Below, in pieces: positions 10,532 to 21,800 of a stretch of 64,000 nt of DNA. The stretch spans positions 8,671,469 to 8,735,468 of the forward strand of contig NC_064472.1 of NCBI RefSeq assembly GCF_023343835.1, written 5' to 3'. The translations under genes and the position numbers were made by a program. How positions within the stretch are numbered: the stretch's first letter is position 1; the number at the start of each line of letters is the position of its first letter. The notes beneath the pieces are model-generated. The model saw only the letters and a list, made by a program, of their open reading frames with translations, did not search any database and was not told the origin of the DNA. This DNA is from Lagopus muta (Eukaryota; Chordata; Aves; Galliformes; Phasianidae).

Positions 10532-10612
10532 ATCATTAATTGTTACACTACACACAACCAGTAACAATGATAAATACTGCCATGAAAATGTTAAAAAAAC
10601 AAAAATTACATG

Positions 10613-10701
10613 TTTCTTTTTTTTTTTTTTTTTCCAAAAAACCCCACATTTTTAAATAAATTAATGCATAAAACTGATGGTAGGAAAAAAAAAAAAGAAA
10701 A
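10613..10701 (-). repeat. Inverted homopolymer repeat (potential A:U hairpin)
   Basis: The plus-strand left arm at 10,613-10,635 is tttc, T17, cc. The right arm at 10,683-10,701 is gg, A12, g, aaaa. The arms are complementary over about 18 bp around a 47-nt AT-rich loop. In the sense orientation of FAM219A the U-rich arm is 5' and the A-rich arm is 3'. Confidence 0.8.
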
Positions 10702-13183
10702 CCCCAAACAAACCACAACACAACTGATCTGTTTAAGGCAATACCCTACGCGGACAAGAACAGAAGTACAATGTGTGCTACATGTTCTGAACAGGAAAAA
10801 AATAGAAAAAAAAAGAACGTACGAGATGCAGACTGATGCTTCGGGAGTGAAAAACTCCCCAAACCAGATGATAAAACCAATGGCCAAGTTAAGTGCAGCA
10901 TTAATACACTCCGCATGTCACATGATTAGCAGGTTCCTAACATGGACTAAGGTCAAGCTACAACAAATTTATCTTCCTAATTAAAAGGTTATTCAGGTCA
11001 AACCCTACATTTAACTCTACTTTGCATTTGGCTGTTTCAGCTATGTTTCACTATATGCAAGGACAGCTGGAAATTCATCCCCTGTTCTGAGATTAAGGAA
11101 AAGGTTGGGAGGTCTCTCCTGAAAGGCATTTCCATTAAATATATCCCAGAAGGATCCCATTTTCAGTGACCCACAAATGCCTCCACTGGGCACCAGGCAC
11201 TGCGCGGTGGAAGGAGACCTTGGAAGCATTTCCTTGGGGTTTAGTGTCTTTCAAGCTGAGGGCATGAAATGGACTTGATCTGAACACAGAAGAGGGCTGC
11301 CTCCCTGCCTGCCGGGTCATTTGGAGCCTGCTGGATGCACAGCCTGCTCTTTGCCAGCACGGGAGAAACTCAGCCATGGATACAGCCATGACATTTGCTG
11401 TTGAAGTTGGTGTGAAGCTCCATACCTGCCCAGACAGCCCATTGACCCCAATTATTAATGCAGCCCAGAACTTGGCCACTAGAAGGTGGACAATAATCTA
11501 AATGCCAAAAATATCCCCCTCTCCCTCCAAATTTAAAAGAAAAGGGACAGTAGCCACTCCCTGCCAGCTTCCCCTGGTGGATCCCCATCAGCTGTGACGC
11601 ATGAGGTCAGCAGTGCCAGCTCTCACCAGCACTGACCCATACGTTCCCAGTAAGGTGCATGTCTGCAGGGTGCTGCCAGGGGGCAAAGAAGCTTCCTGGG
11701 ACATGGTCAGAGCCTCTTGTACTGCCCTGCTGGGGTGCTTGTGGAGGAAGCTATAGTACACGAAGAAAGAAACTCAAGTGGAGTTGCTAAAAATTAAGAC
11801 TTGTGATAGCCAACAGCTGTCTGGACTGCTTTGGGTCTGGGTAGGAGGGGGAGAATGCAGGACGGGGCTGAGAATCATTTTGGTGCAACTGCCTGTGTTG
11901 CCCAACACCAGTTCAAGGTGGGGACGGGGGAAAGATGATGGCTGCTTTCAGAAAAGAGTGAAAGGAGGACGTATGCAATATAACAAGGCTTGCAATTCTA
12001 GAACTAACCATTGTACATAGATACCAAAGTTTACCTGTGACAACTACTTATACTTCTATCACTGCTGCTGCTTTCCTCGCTTCCTTGCCTAACCCTTCCG
12101 TAGTTTGGGAAGCTGTAGCTGTTGGTGTGATGGTCAGCTCTGGCTCTCCCTCCATGAGCCCACACAGCACACAAAGGGACTCAGCTGCAGGATGCACTGA
12201 AGTCTGGAAGTCGCACGTTAGACACGGAGCAGCTCTGCATGCAAGTGGCGTCTACTTTCAGAACCTTTCAGAAAACTATTTTGTAGTGGTTCATTCCCTT
12301 TATTATTAAACTGAAGGTTCAGTAGCCCCCGCGGAAGGATTTTAAATGGTTATAAATGTGCATAAGGGGAGGAAGGGGAATATCTTTCTGGATTTTCTCC
12401 CCTGCAAAAACTCTGTCCTCCACTAGAGCCATTCTCCCTGCAGACCTGCATCCATACCAGCATTTGCGTCATAGCAGACAAGGGAACCACTGAGAGGTGT
12501 CCCAGCTGTGCCTCCTCTGGGTGTCAGGCTCATGCAGGGATCTTGAGTCCCAGACCCTAGCAGGGTGATGGTGGCTCACACCAAGGTTTTCAAATCACCT
12601 GGGTGACCCTCAGCCCTACAGTCTTCTTCTGGGCTGCTCAGGAGGGCAAAGGGAAATCCCGGCTGTCTCACTCCCACCATCACACTTGCTGCATCTCCTG
12701 CTGGGCTGCTGTGAGGAGAGCTGGCAGTGGTTTTCCACCTCTCCATGGGTCTGTATCACATCACAGCTTACTGGAGACCGCACCTGGGGCAGGTAAATGG
12801 GCAGCTAGGGGAGGGCAAACACCTCAGTAAGTAACAGGACTTATCTCAGCACAGCCTTTCAGTGGCTCTTCTTCTCCAAGTGCTTACTGCTCTGCTTCCA
12901 ATAACACATCTGAAAGTAACATTTTAATAAGGCTTCAATTGTACTTTCCACTCCCAGATAAATTCCACTACCCCTCTCATCACTTGTTGCTGTGGAAATG
13001 GCTGTTTCACAGACTGGGTGCCATCAGCAAGATGTGTTCTTTCCAGAAGCAAATGCATCTTTGGCTGAAGCAGCTTTTCACAGAAAGGCTCAAACCCACC
13101 GCCAGTTTCTGCTGGCAATTTGGCCTGGGAAGCAATGGGAAAAGTTGCTCTCTGTGGGTGCCAGGGAAAGCTGCAGTCTGTCC

Positions 13184-13202
13184 TGGTGTGTGTGTGTGTG
13201 TT
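13184..13202. repeat. Short (GT)n microsatellite
   Basis: An uninterrupted run of GT dinucleotides, about nine units. Confidence 0.85.
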
Positions 13203-16107
13203 CTGCTCTGTGCCATGGCACTCTGCATGTCCTGCTCCACGTAACCTCAGTTAGCCCTGGCCCTTGCCTTCCCAACAAGCTGCCAGAGGAGCGCTCAGCC
13301 AGACAGCATCTACCCACTGTGATCCTGGGGCTGCCACCAGTGGACACCTAGAGGACATTCTGACCAACTGTGAAAATCTACTTTCAAGACATGAAAAGCA
13401 GAGAGAGACAGAAGCTGTGAAGAGTCAGTTCTGAAGGATGCCAGAGGCCAAAACCAGGGTACATTCAGGGTGGCATGTGCAGCCTGTGCTTGCTGAGCCC
13501 AGCAGCAGCCAGGTGGTAAAGCCTGTTCTGGTATAGCTAGGAGAGGCCATACCCCATGTGCGCTTGAAGGAAGAAAGGAAAAAACGGAGAGACCAGACAA
13601 ATGCACCTCATACTGTTACATAAATGCTAAAAATAAAAGCATGAAACTGCCCTGGGAATATCACAAATGAGCACTGTGGTGATCTCTTGCATTCAATTAG
13701 AGCTCACTATTTGAGCTGTAAAGCCATCTGCACTTTGAAATCGCTTACCTCTGCTAGCAGGGGATGGTGCTGTTGGGCCACTGAATGTTACTGCACATTC
13801 TCTGTCAGCATGCACATTCAGTAGCCAGCTGTGCAAAGGCAAAATAACTGGGAAACATATCTTTGCCAAACGTCGTCCCTAAAGCTGTTTAATCTCTCTA
13901 CTGAACTCCACTCTGCAGCACTGATACACGAATACAACCAGAAGCTGGTAGAAGAAGAGCTGTTTTTTGTAGTATTATGAAAATATGTGTAAAACTTTAA
14001 TAGCATGCTCCTTGCATCTTGCTTGCAGAGCTAACCTAACAGTGGTGCCCACTGTACGCTCAGTAACATCCATGCAAGGTGGTAGTGTCATGGGAAGGCA
14101 GATTTCTTCCCAGTGCTACAGAAGAGAATGGATATCTAGAGAGGATGTGACTTGCCTGGGGCTAGAGCAAACATCAAACGTGCCAAAAGCAGCAAGATCT
14201 CATTTCTATACTCTGATGTTCCAGTAGAGTCTCTGCAGTAGTATTTGGTTGCACTGCCAGCTCAGGGACACGATGTTTTTTGAGTGTGCATCTGAAAGCA
14301 AGCTTTGCTTCTTGCTGGTATCAGCACTGTACTGAGACAGATAAGCTTGGACTACTGGGACCTGTCCTAGGCCAAGGCAGCACTTGGCAGCCTTTCCAGT
14401 TATTGCTTGTTTTCCTTCTATCATTCCATCTGGTGCTCAGCTGGGACTCTCCTTCCTTCAAAAGCATCTTCATTTTGCTGCTGAGTCACACGCAGGGCGC
14501 TGTACTTTTCAAGCTTCCTGTGCACTGTTGTACAGTTTGCAGGCCACCCTCAGGACACATTGCATGGAGAGAGAAGGTTTCTGCTCAGGATTTCAGACCA
14601 GTGTGTCAGCCAGCACTCAGCTGAGCAGAGCAGCTGTCTCCTTCTGTGAAAGGAGATGCACAGCCAAACCACAGCAGTTGAGTCTGTCCTGTCCGTGGCT
14701 GAGCACAGCATCTAGAAGTCCCTTCTGAAGTCTGTGCTCCAGCCTTGGCCCTCTGCTTTTGCAGTTGCAAGGCATCTGCAGGCAATACGGCCACAGGAGA
14801 GTAGCAGACTGGAGGGCCAAATGTACACCCTGGGGGCTGACATGCAGTGACATCAGATTTGATCCAGTGTTTCTTCCAAAGGATGGCTTTGAGATAAGTC
14901 TAGTAAGATCAAAAGACCCTTTGGGAGGGTCATCTAGACATCAGCCTTCTTCCAGCTAAAGATTATACAGCCACCAGAAAAACAGACTACATCCTGCTAT
15001 CCAAAGACTTTCTTTGACACTGGGAGGATAAATAGACATTTGGAAATAGGAAGTTTGCAGACTGGAGAAACAGAGTTGAGCGCTGAGACATTGCAGTCCA
15101 AAGACAGCTCATGCTAAAGAGCACAGCTGACATTTAATATGAGGAAAGGATTTGCCTAAACTCTAGTAATTTGGAGACTAAAAGTACTTAAAATCCTAGC
15201 AAAAAGCTGGTCTGGCTTTAGGAGGCATCAAATTCATTTGTTGTAGGCGCCGGCATCACTATGAAGAAGCTTAATTGCTTGCTAATTTAGATGAAAAGTA
15301 ATGCAACCTTTCATACTCAGTGGCATACCTCCCTCTGGTATTCAGTACATTTTGGACGGAAAATAGGGTCTGAAAAGGCCATCTGGTATGGTGCAAACAC
15401 TGATGCAAAGCAATGATTCTCTTTCTTGCAAGCAAATTGTAGCTGGGAGAGCACCCAGCATCTTTACAGCTTTTATAGCTTCACAGTGCTGCAGCTAAGA
15501 GTCAGGGGCTGTGCTCCTTGCTTTAACCTTCTCCAGGCCATGGCAGCAGATAACCTGCTGCTGTGGTATAAAAGAGCAGCGGCCGCATTCGTGTACTCCT
15601 TCCTGGGAACCCACCACAACATAACTTTAATGAGGGCACAAGGAAAACCTTACGGCTGGAACAAAGGTCTGAACACAAGAGAGACAGGGAGAGCCAACGC
15701 AACCCGCTGTTAGCACGTAACGCTGGGCTGGCCATCATGTTCTGTAACAAGCCAACAACCACATCTCAGGGTCATAACTGATTAAAGGGCTGCAATTCAG
15801 AAGGGTTAGTGATCAGTTTTCTATGATAGCCACACGTGCAATGCCTTAATTCATTCAGCCTTCCTGATAATAACTCTACACAGGTAACTACTTATCCCCA
15901 CCATTTCTACTTTAATCCCCTAATAAAATATATGAACACAAAGCATAGAGAGGAGAAGCCAAAAAATTGCCATTTTATGGTCCTGTACTATCATGCCAAA
16001 ACAGCAATTTGTGCAACCAAATCCTTCTGCGAGCAGGGAGGAACTCTGGGCCTGTGCTTCTGTCTATATTTGCAGGAAGCACTGGGCTAGTTAACGTTTG
16101 AATTAAT

Positions 16108-16134
16108 CCCCCCCCCCCCCCCCCTCCCCCCCCC
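16108..16134. repeat. Poly-C tract, C17-T-C9
   Basis: The tract is 27 bases with a single T interruption at 16,125. On the minus strand it is G9-A-G17, a strong G-quadruplex-type sequence. It lies in the presumed FAM219A 3' UTR or flank. Confidence 0.95.
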
Positions 16135-18678
16135 ATGTGCAAGTGAATATCTCCCTCCAAAGGACTTTAGGGAGTTATGCTGGAAGCAGGTGCCCATCAC
16201 ACAATGCAAAGGGTGGAAGGTGGCTGCAGGAACTGGAAAATGCCTCAGGCCATGTGACAGGCAGATAAAAGCAGCAACAGGGGCAAAAAAAGGACTTGGT
16301 TGAGGTGCCATGGTGCAATGGTTACAGAGAGTTGCAGTCCTGAGAAACTCATCTCAGCATGTCTCCTTTGATCCTTGCTGAAACATGAAGGTGATGTGAT
16401 GGTGACCTGTGGGATCTACAGTTTGAAAGGGCTGGCCCATGGAAACAGACACCTCATTGCTTGAGAAATGCTCTGAGCTCCTGAGCAAGGACTGTAGGAA
16501 AGGCTGAGTGTGTGCAGCCTGGCTGGAAGGCACAGACACTGACTCAGGAGGGTAAGCACAATGAAGATGTTATATGATACTGATGCTGAACTGCAAAATC
16601 CTGCTTTGGAAGTGTGAACCTTTAAAGAGATTGGGCCATGTTCTGCAGGATTTACTTATACCACGGGATTTCTTTAAAGTTTTAACCACATTCTGCATTT
16701 GAAAAATAGACTCCTTGGTATTTTCTCCCAGCACAGTGTCGTTAGAGCTCCCCTCATCCTTTCAGAAACATGCTCATCTCACACAAAAGAAATGAGGAAC
16801 TGGGGACTGGAAGCTTTGTGCTTCCAGTCTTTTGAAATACTCCGCCTCATCACTGCTGTACGATGAGAAATTGAGAGGAGTTCTAACTGAGGAACACTCT
16901 TCCCAGGGGAGTTGACAAGTTAATCAGCGCTTCTGCACTAGGAGGCAGAAATGCTCAGTAAACAAGCTTGCTCAGTCTCTTTCTGTTCGTTGTCAGATAG
17001 GGCCAATAGTCCTGTTTTAGGAAGAGGGAAAACATCTTTCATAGTTGCCTGAAGCCAGCTCCTGAATAAAGCCCAGGAGTCCTGAATGCTTGTTCTTACG
17101 CTTATGCTGTGCATGACATCATGACTTGTACTGCACAGAAAAATACCCATGGTGTTAAGGGGCCTTCTCATCACTGATTGAGATGAGACTTCTTAAAGAA
17201 TCAGATCATGATGTGTACATCTGAGGCAGGAGATCTGTACCTCAGGGTGGAGGCACGGTTCTTTCTTGCGGCCCAGGGAATTCTGATAGGAAATTCAAAA
17301 CTGCCCTAACTTTTTCCCTCCACCAGTCTCTAAAGCAAGTGCTGGTGTAATGCAGGCAGTCTTTCTGGCTGAGCAGAAAAGGACACAGTTGTGCTTGTGT
17401 CAAAGATATTGTGGCATCAGAGAATGAAGCCAGCTCATCCACCATCTGTGTCCCATGTCTTCTGAAGCCATCAGTGTAAAGATGAGCAGGAAAGGAGATG
17501 TCTCCTAATTCCAGACATCATTTTGTGTTGAAAACAATCTGTTGGTGAGCTGGCAATTCAGTCCAGAAAGGAAATGTAATGCCAGGTTTCCTGACACAAT
17601 TGGTCCTGATGTGGGACAGCTCTAACAGACAAAGCTTGGTTCACAGGTGGGGAGAGATGTGATAAATAAAGGTTTCCTCCCGTGGCTTTTTTTTTTTTTC
17701 CAGCTGAATCTGCTCATTATCCTTCTGTTGCTTAAAACTCCCTTAAAGTCTGACACCACAAGGTTAACAAATCTCTCCCACAAGCATCAGGAGATGCAGT
17801 GTCAAAAGAATATCAACAGCCAAGCTCTGTAAAAATATGCTTTCTTCTACTAGCTTTTTCGGCACTGACCTTCAGTTCCTGTCTTAGCAAGTTTCATTTT
17901 TTCTTAGTTGAACAAAGTTGGAGACTTTTGGAAACAAATGGGTCTCACAGGAATTAAGTATAAGCTGAAGTCAGTATAACTGAATTCATGAGTATGGCAT
18001 TCTCAGTCAAAGACTGAATCCCCTCAGAGCATGGATGGATCGTAGATCAAATGTGATGTGTTTGGAGATAATGTGGTGCCAAAGGAAGACTGCATTGGAT
18101 ATGTAACACAACAGCTCTAGCTAGTACTAACTCACAGTGAAATGCCACCTATTCGCCCTCTTTGCAAGTGAATGAATTGTGTTGTGTTAGTCCTAGCTAG
18201 AGCTGCCCTAAGAAAGGATGCCCTATTCTGTTGCCATTTGTGCCTCTGTTGTGGTACAATTTTGGTTACACAGATCAAATCATGCTTAGTGAATGAACTA
18301 TGAACTGACCTCAGGTAAAACCCCTTGACACCTCTTGGTCTTGCAGGTAGGATTAACTGTAGCCCAACTTTCTGTTCTGGAACTAACACCTTACGAAATA
18401 TCTCTGGTGCCTACAAAACCCCCAGAATGGTCTCTCGACCCTTCTGCATTCACTTTTCAGACCAGTCAGTTCTGTCAGGCATTGCCTGGCACTTTGAGCA
18501 ACTTGTTTTTTGTTTAACAGTAGTTTAAAATAACTTATCAATCTATCATAAAATGAATTTTTGGGTTTCTCCTGGCTCCATGAACACAAAGAGGTGCACG
18601 TCCTACCATAGGAGGAAGCAATGGCTGTTAAGTTTTACAGTTATAGTGGAAAGCACTGATCACAGCCTGCCGGCCTCA

Positions 18679-18837
18679 CTACTGGATGTGACAGGCGGTG
18701 GAGGAGGTGGCTTGGCAACACATGCAGGTAGGATTGACCGATTTAGGGGGGATTAGGTCAAGGTCCTCATCATCTGGGATCTCATCTAACCGGTACCCAT
18801 CCTTCAGCAGCTGGATGTTCAAGTCTTGGTTGATCTG
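18679..18837 (-). CDS. FAM219A: FAM219A terminal coding exon with stop
   Basis: The exon begins QINQDLNIQLLKDGYRLDE and ends ATSSTACHIQ with TAG at 18,681-18,679. The acceptor reads CTGTAG|CAG|ATC, so either the first or second AG could be used, with or without the first glutamine. It contains the CMCC cysteine cluster. Confidence 0.96.
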   Translation of the reverse strand, partial: QINQDLNIQLLKDGYRLDEIPDDEDLDLIPPKSVNPTCMCCQATSSTACHIQ

Positions 18838-21800
18838 CTACAGACAAAGAGACAAACAGTCAAACACTTGCAACATATTTCTTCTGATAGGTTGGATGAG
18901 GAAGCAGGTCTCTTATTCTGGAATATATTTCCCATATATAGTATGTTAAATATATATGATATTGCCCGTCTATGAAATAGGAAACAACAATAATCCAACT
19001 GGGAACTGGGCAGTCTAACCACTTAGTCTGGGGCATTAAAGCAGCTGAAAGGTGGTCAAGCCACTTGGCTCTTTGTAATCTAAGACTGAAGGGCAATCTA
19101 GCCAGCTCTGAAGGAGCAACCCTTCGAGACAGAGCCCTCTAATAGCCCAGACAATTATATATGGTGTATACTCTTGGACACTTCTAAATGCTTCAGTGGT
19201 ATTTTTCCCCCAGGAAAAAGGGGTACAAGGGACACAAGGGGGACGAGTTTTCAGTGGCTCATGTGCAGAATGGCTGCTCAGCTCTTTGGATATAAAATCA
19301 GATCCTACAGAAGCAGCAGCGAGAGGCTGAGCAACTAATTCACTGGAGAGCTTGGGAATATATTTAGAAACAATACAATGGATTAACAAGCCCAAAACTT
19401 CCTGCCTTTTCTCTTTAAGAGGACAAGAGATCATATTTTTAAGTCCTCCCTGGAATTTCTGCTTGCACCAAGCAAACACCCATTAGGCAATCCTGGCCCC
19501 CATAAGGACTGGAAATAGCAGTGCACTCTCAGGTCCTTTACTTGTGTCCTTGGCAAGCAAACAGTTGCTGAACTGCCATGACAGACAAGTTGATGCTTTT
19601 GTACTACGTGGGGCAACACTGTGGACTCAGAACTGGGAAAAGCTTCAGTGAAACAATGGGTCAAAAGGGCTGATTAGGCAGACCTGTGTCTGTGCCATGC
19701 CAGTGTGAGGATGGAGCCAGCTAGACCACTGAGAAGAAAGAAGCATGGCACAGTTTCTGCCAAGGGCCCTTCCAAAGTTTACACCTCCGGCAAATACCTT
19801 GTGTAGCCATTTTTGGCTTCAAAAGGCCACTCTAGACTGTTTCTTGTTGCTCTACTATCAGCATTAATGACAAGGATGGCAGGAGAGAGTGTAACTCACC
19901 TCAGCTGATGAGTATCCCGAGGAGGAATATCTGGACATGTCAAAGTCATCATCACTGCAGGGGAGGACAAGACAGAGCAAAGAAAGAAACAGTCAGAGAG
20001 CCCTGTATTCCCCAGTTAGTCCTCCCTAGTGCTGTGAAGCTGTCCTTTAGGCACAGAGAAATTATATCAAGGGAGCCTGGAGGGCAACTTTCATTTGTGA
20101 ACCTCAGACATTTCCAAAAAAGTGCTCTTTACTCTTGCCTTTTTCTGCTTGTTTACACACACATAGACCAGTTATGAAATCTGTCGTGAAAGCTTGCTTG
20201 CACTGTAATGCATATTATCTTATTAACACCTTGCATACCTGTCTGTATCCAGGGCTACCAGTGGCTTTTCATCTGGACTCTGATCTAATGACGAATAGCC
20301 CTTGTTGGGAACGACGAGCCTGAAAAAATTAAAGGATGTCCATTAACCACACAGTACAGCTCAGTAACACACATGGTTGTATCGAAGCCATATGACAGAC
20401 TTCCCCATTTCATTGCTTTGCACTGGACGTACCTTGGGAACATGCTCTTCTCTGGAAGACAGAACTTCTTGGGAAACTCTGGGTGTCATTCTGATTAACT
20501 TCTTCATCTAACACTGCCTGCCTTTTCAGATTTTTTTTCCATAGCAATGAGTACATGGCCCTTGCAATAAGTAAATGGGAGAAGTAGACCAGGGAAAGCC
20601 AGGGGCATACCACTACTACTATTCTACTACTGGAAATCAAGGACTTGGTTTTTCTGCCTGAGTCCCTACCCATCCTGCATAATACAGCACTTCTAATGTG
20701 TCACTCTTAAATTCAGTAAGTAATCTGATAAACTCGAGCTAGTGGGCACAGCACAGGAGTTGAGATGGACTAGCACTTCTTAAATCCCATTATTCTATGG
20801 TGCCTTTCAGTTAATCCTAAGTGTTACAATGGCTGGTGATGACTTTGCACCTTTAATTGCCTGAGGGAGTCTGTGTAAAGGAATATAGACTTCAGAGCAA
20901 CTAAGATAAGGAAAATACATTATTCAATGGTATCCAGTTCACAACAGAGTTCTTTCATCCACAAAACTGCACAAGGACTTGAGATCACATTTAAAATAAG
21001 ATCAACCAGACTGAGCAAATGGAGCAAGACACTATGTTTAGCAGGTGTGAACTCAAGAGTGTGATGAAAATCTCTTTGCTCAGTGGGTTAAAGCAGATTC
21101 TCTCCCAAATGAATGACTAGCCTTTAACAAGGGACTAAGACTTTGAGAAAGTCTAGAAACAATAATATGTCTCATTCATGCTTCAACTACTCTATTGCAG
21201 CTGCAATGTTCTTCTGCTCAGAAAAGCGCAGGAAGCCATTATGATTTTAACAATCTAAAGGCATTGAAGATAGGAAAGAATGGGGGATAGTAAAATATTT
21301 CAAATGTTATCACAAAGCAGATGTATATGCTCATGACTGTTTGCATTTTCTTAGTGTATTCACTGAAACTAAAGTCTAACTAAATTAATTTTAAAACTGA
21401 TGTAGAATTTCCAACCTGCTGCAAAAAATGGCCCACAGCCTTTAGAGAGTCCTTCTACTCCCTGCAAAGTAGGAAAGAATTAAAGAAGCAAAGATGTCTG
21501 AAACGAAAACAGAAGCTGTGAGCTAGCAGCAGCAGCTTGCCTACACTGACTCCAGAAGCACTCACTTCCATACTTGCTCTTCAGTTTTCAAGCTTCTGCT
21601 CCATACACAGTCACTGACAGTTGTTACTGTATTGTGAATGAATGAAGCACCATTGGAGAACAAAGAGAACAGCCCTTTGTGGTATTATTTACTTGATTTA
21701 AATAACTCACTACATCTTTTTCTTGAGAAACGTCTTTTTTTTTCTTAGTACAAGAACTACAGCTTTTTTATAGCAGATTGAAACTGTCATGTCTCCATCT

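Larger units (their letters stand above)
10500..18678 (-). other. FAM219A: Presumed 3' UTR and 3' flank of FAM219A
   Basis: This stretch lies downstream of the FAM219A stop on the minus strand and contains no recognisable coding sequence. Candidate poly(A) signals on the minus strand are AATAAA at 12,304-12,299 and ATTAAA at 10,531-10,526. The block 10.5-11.0 kb has the AT-rich, homopolymer-bearing look of a distal 3' UTR. If it is one exon, the 3' UTR would be up to about 8.1 kb. In human the two genes are separated by only a few hundred bases, which fits a 3' end near SPMIP6. This is inference; the real 3' end could be anywhere in the interval. Confidence 0.35.
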
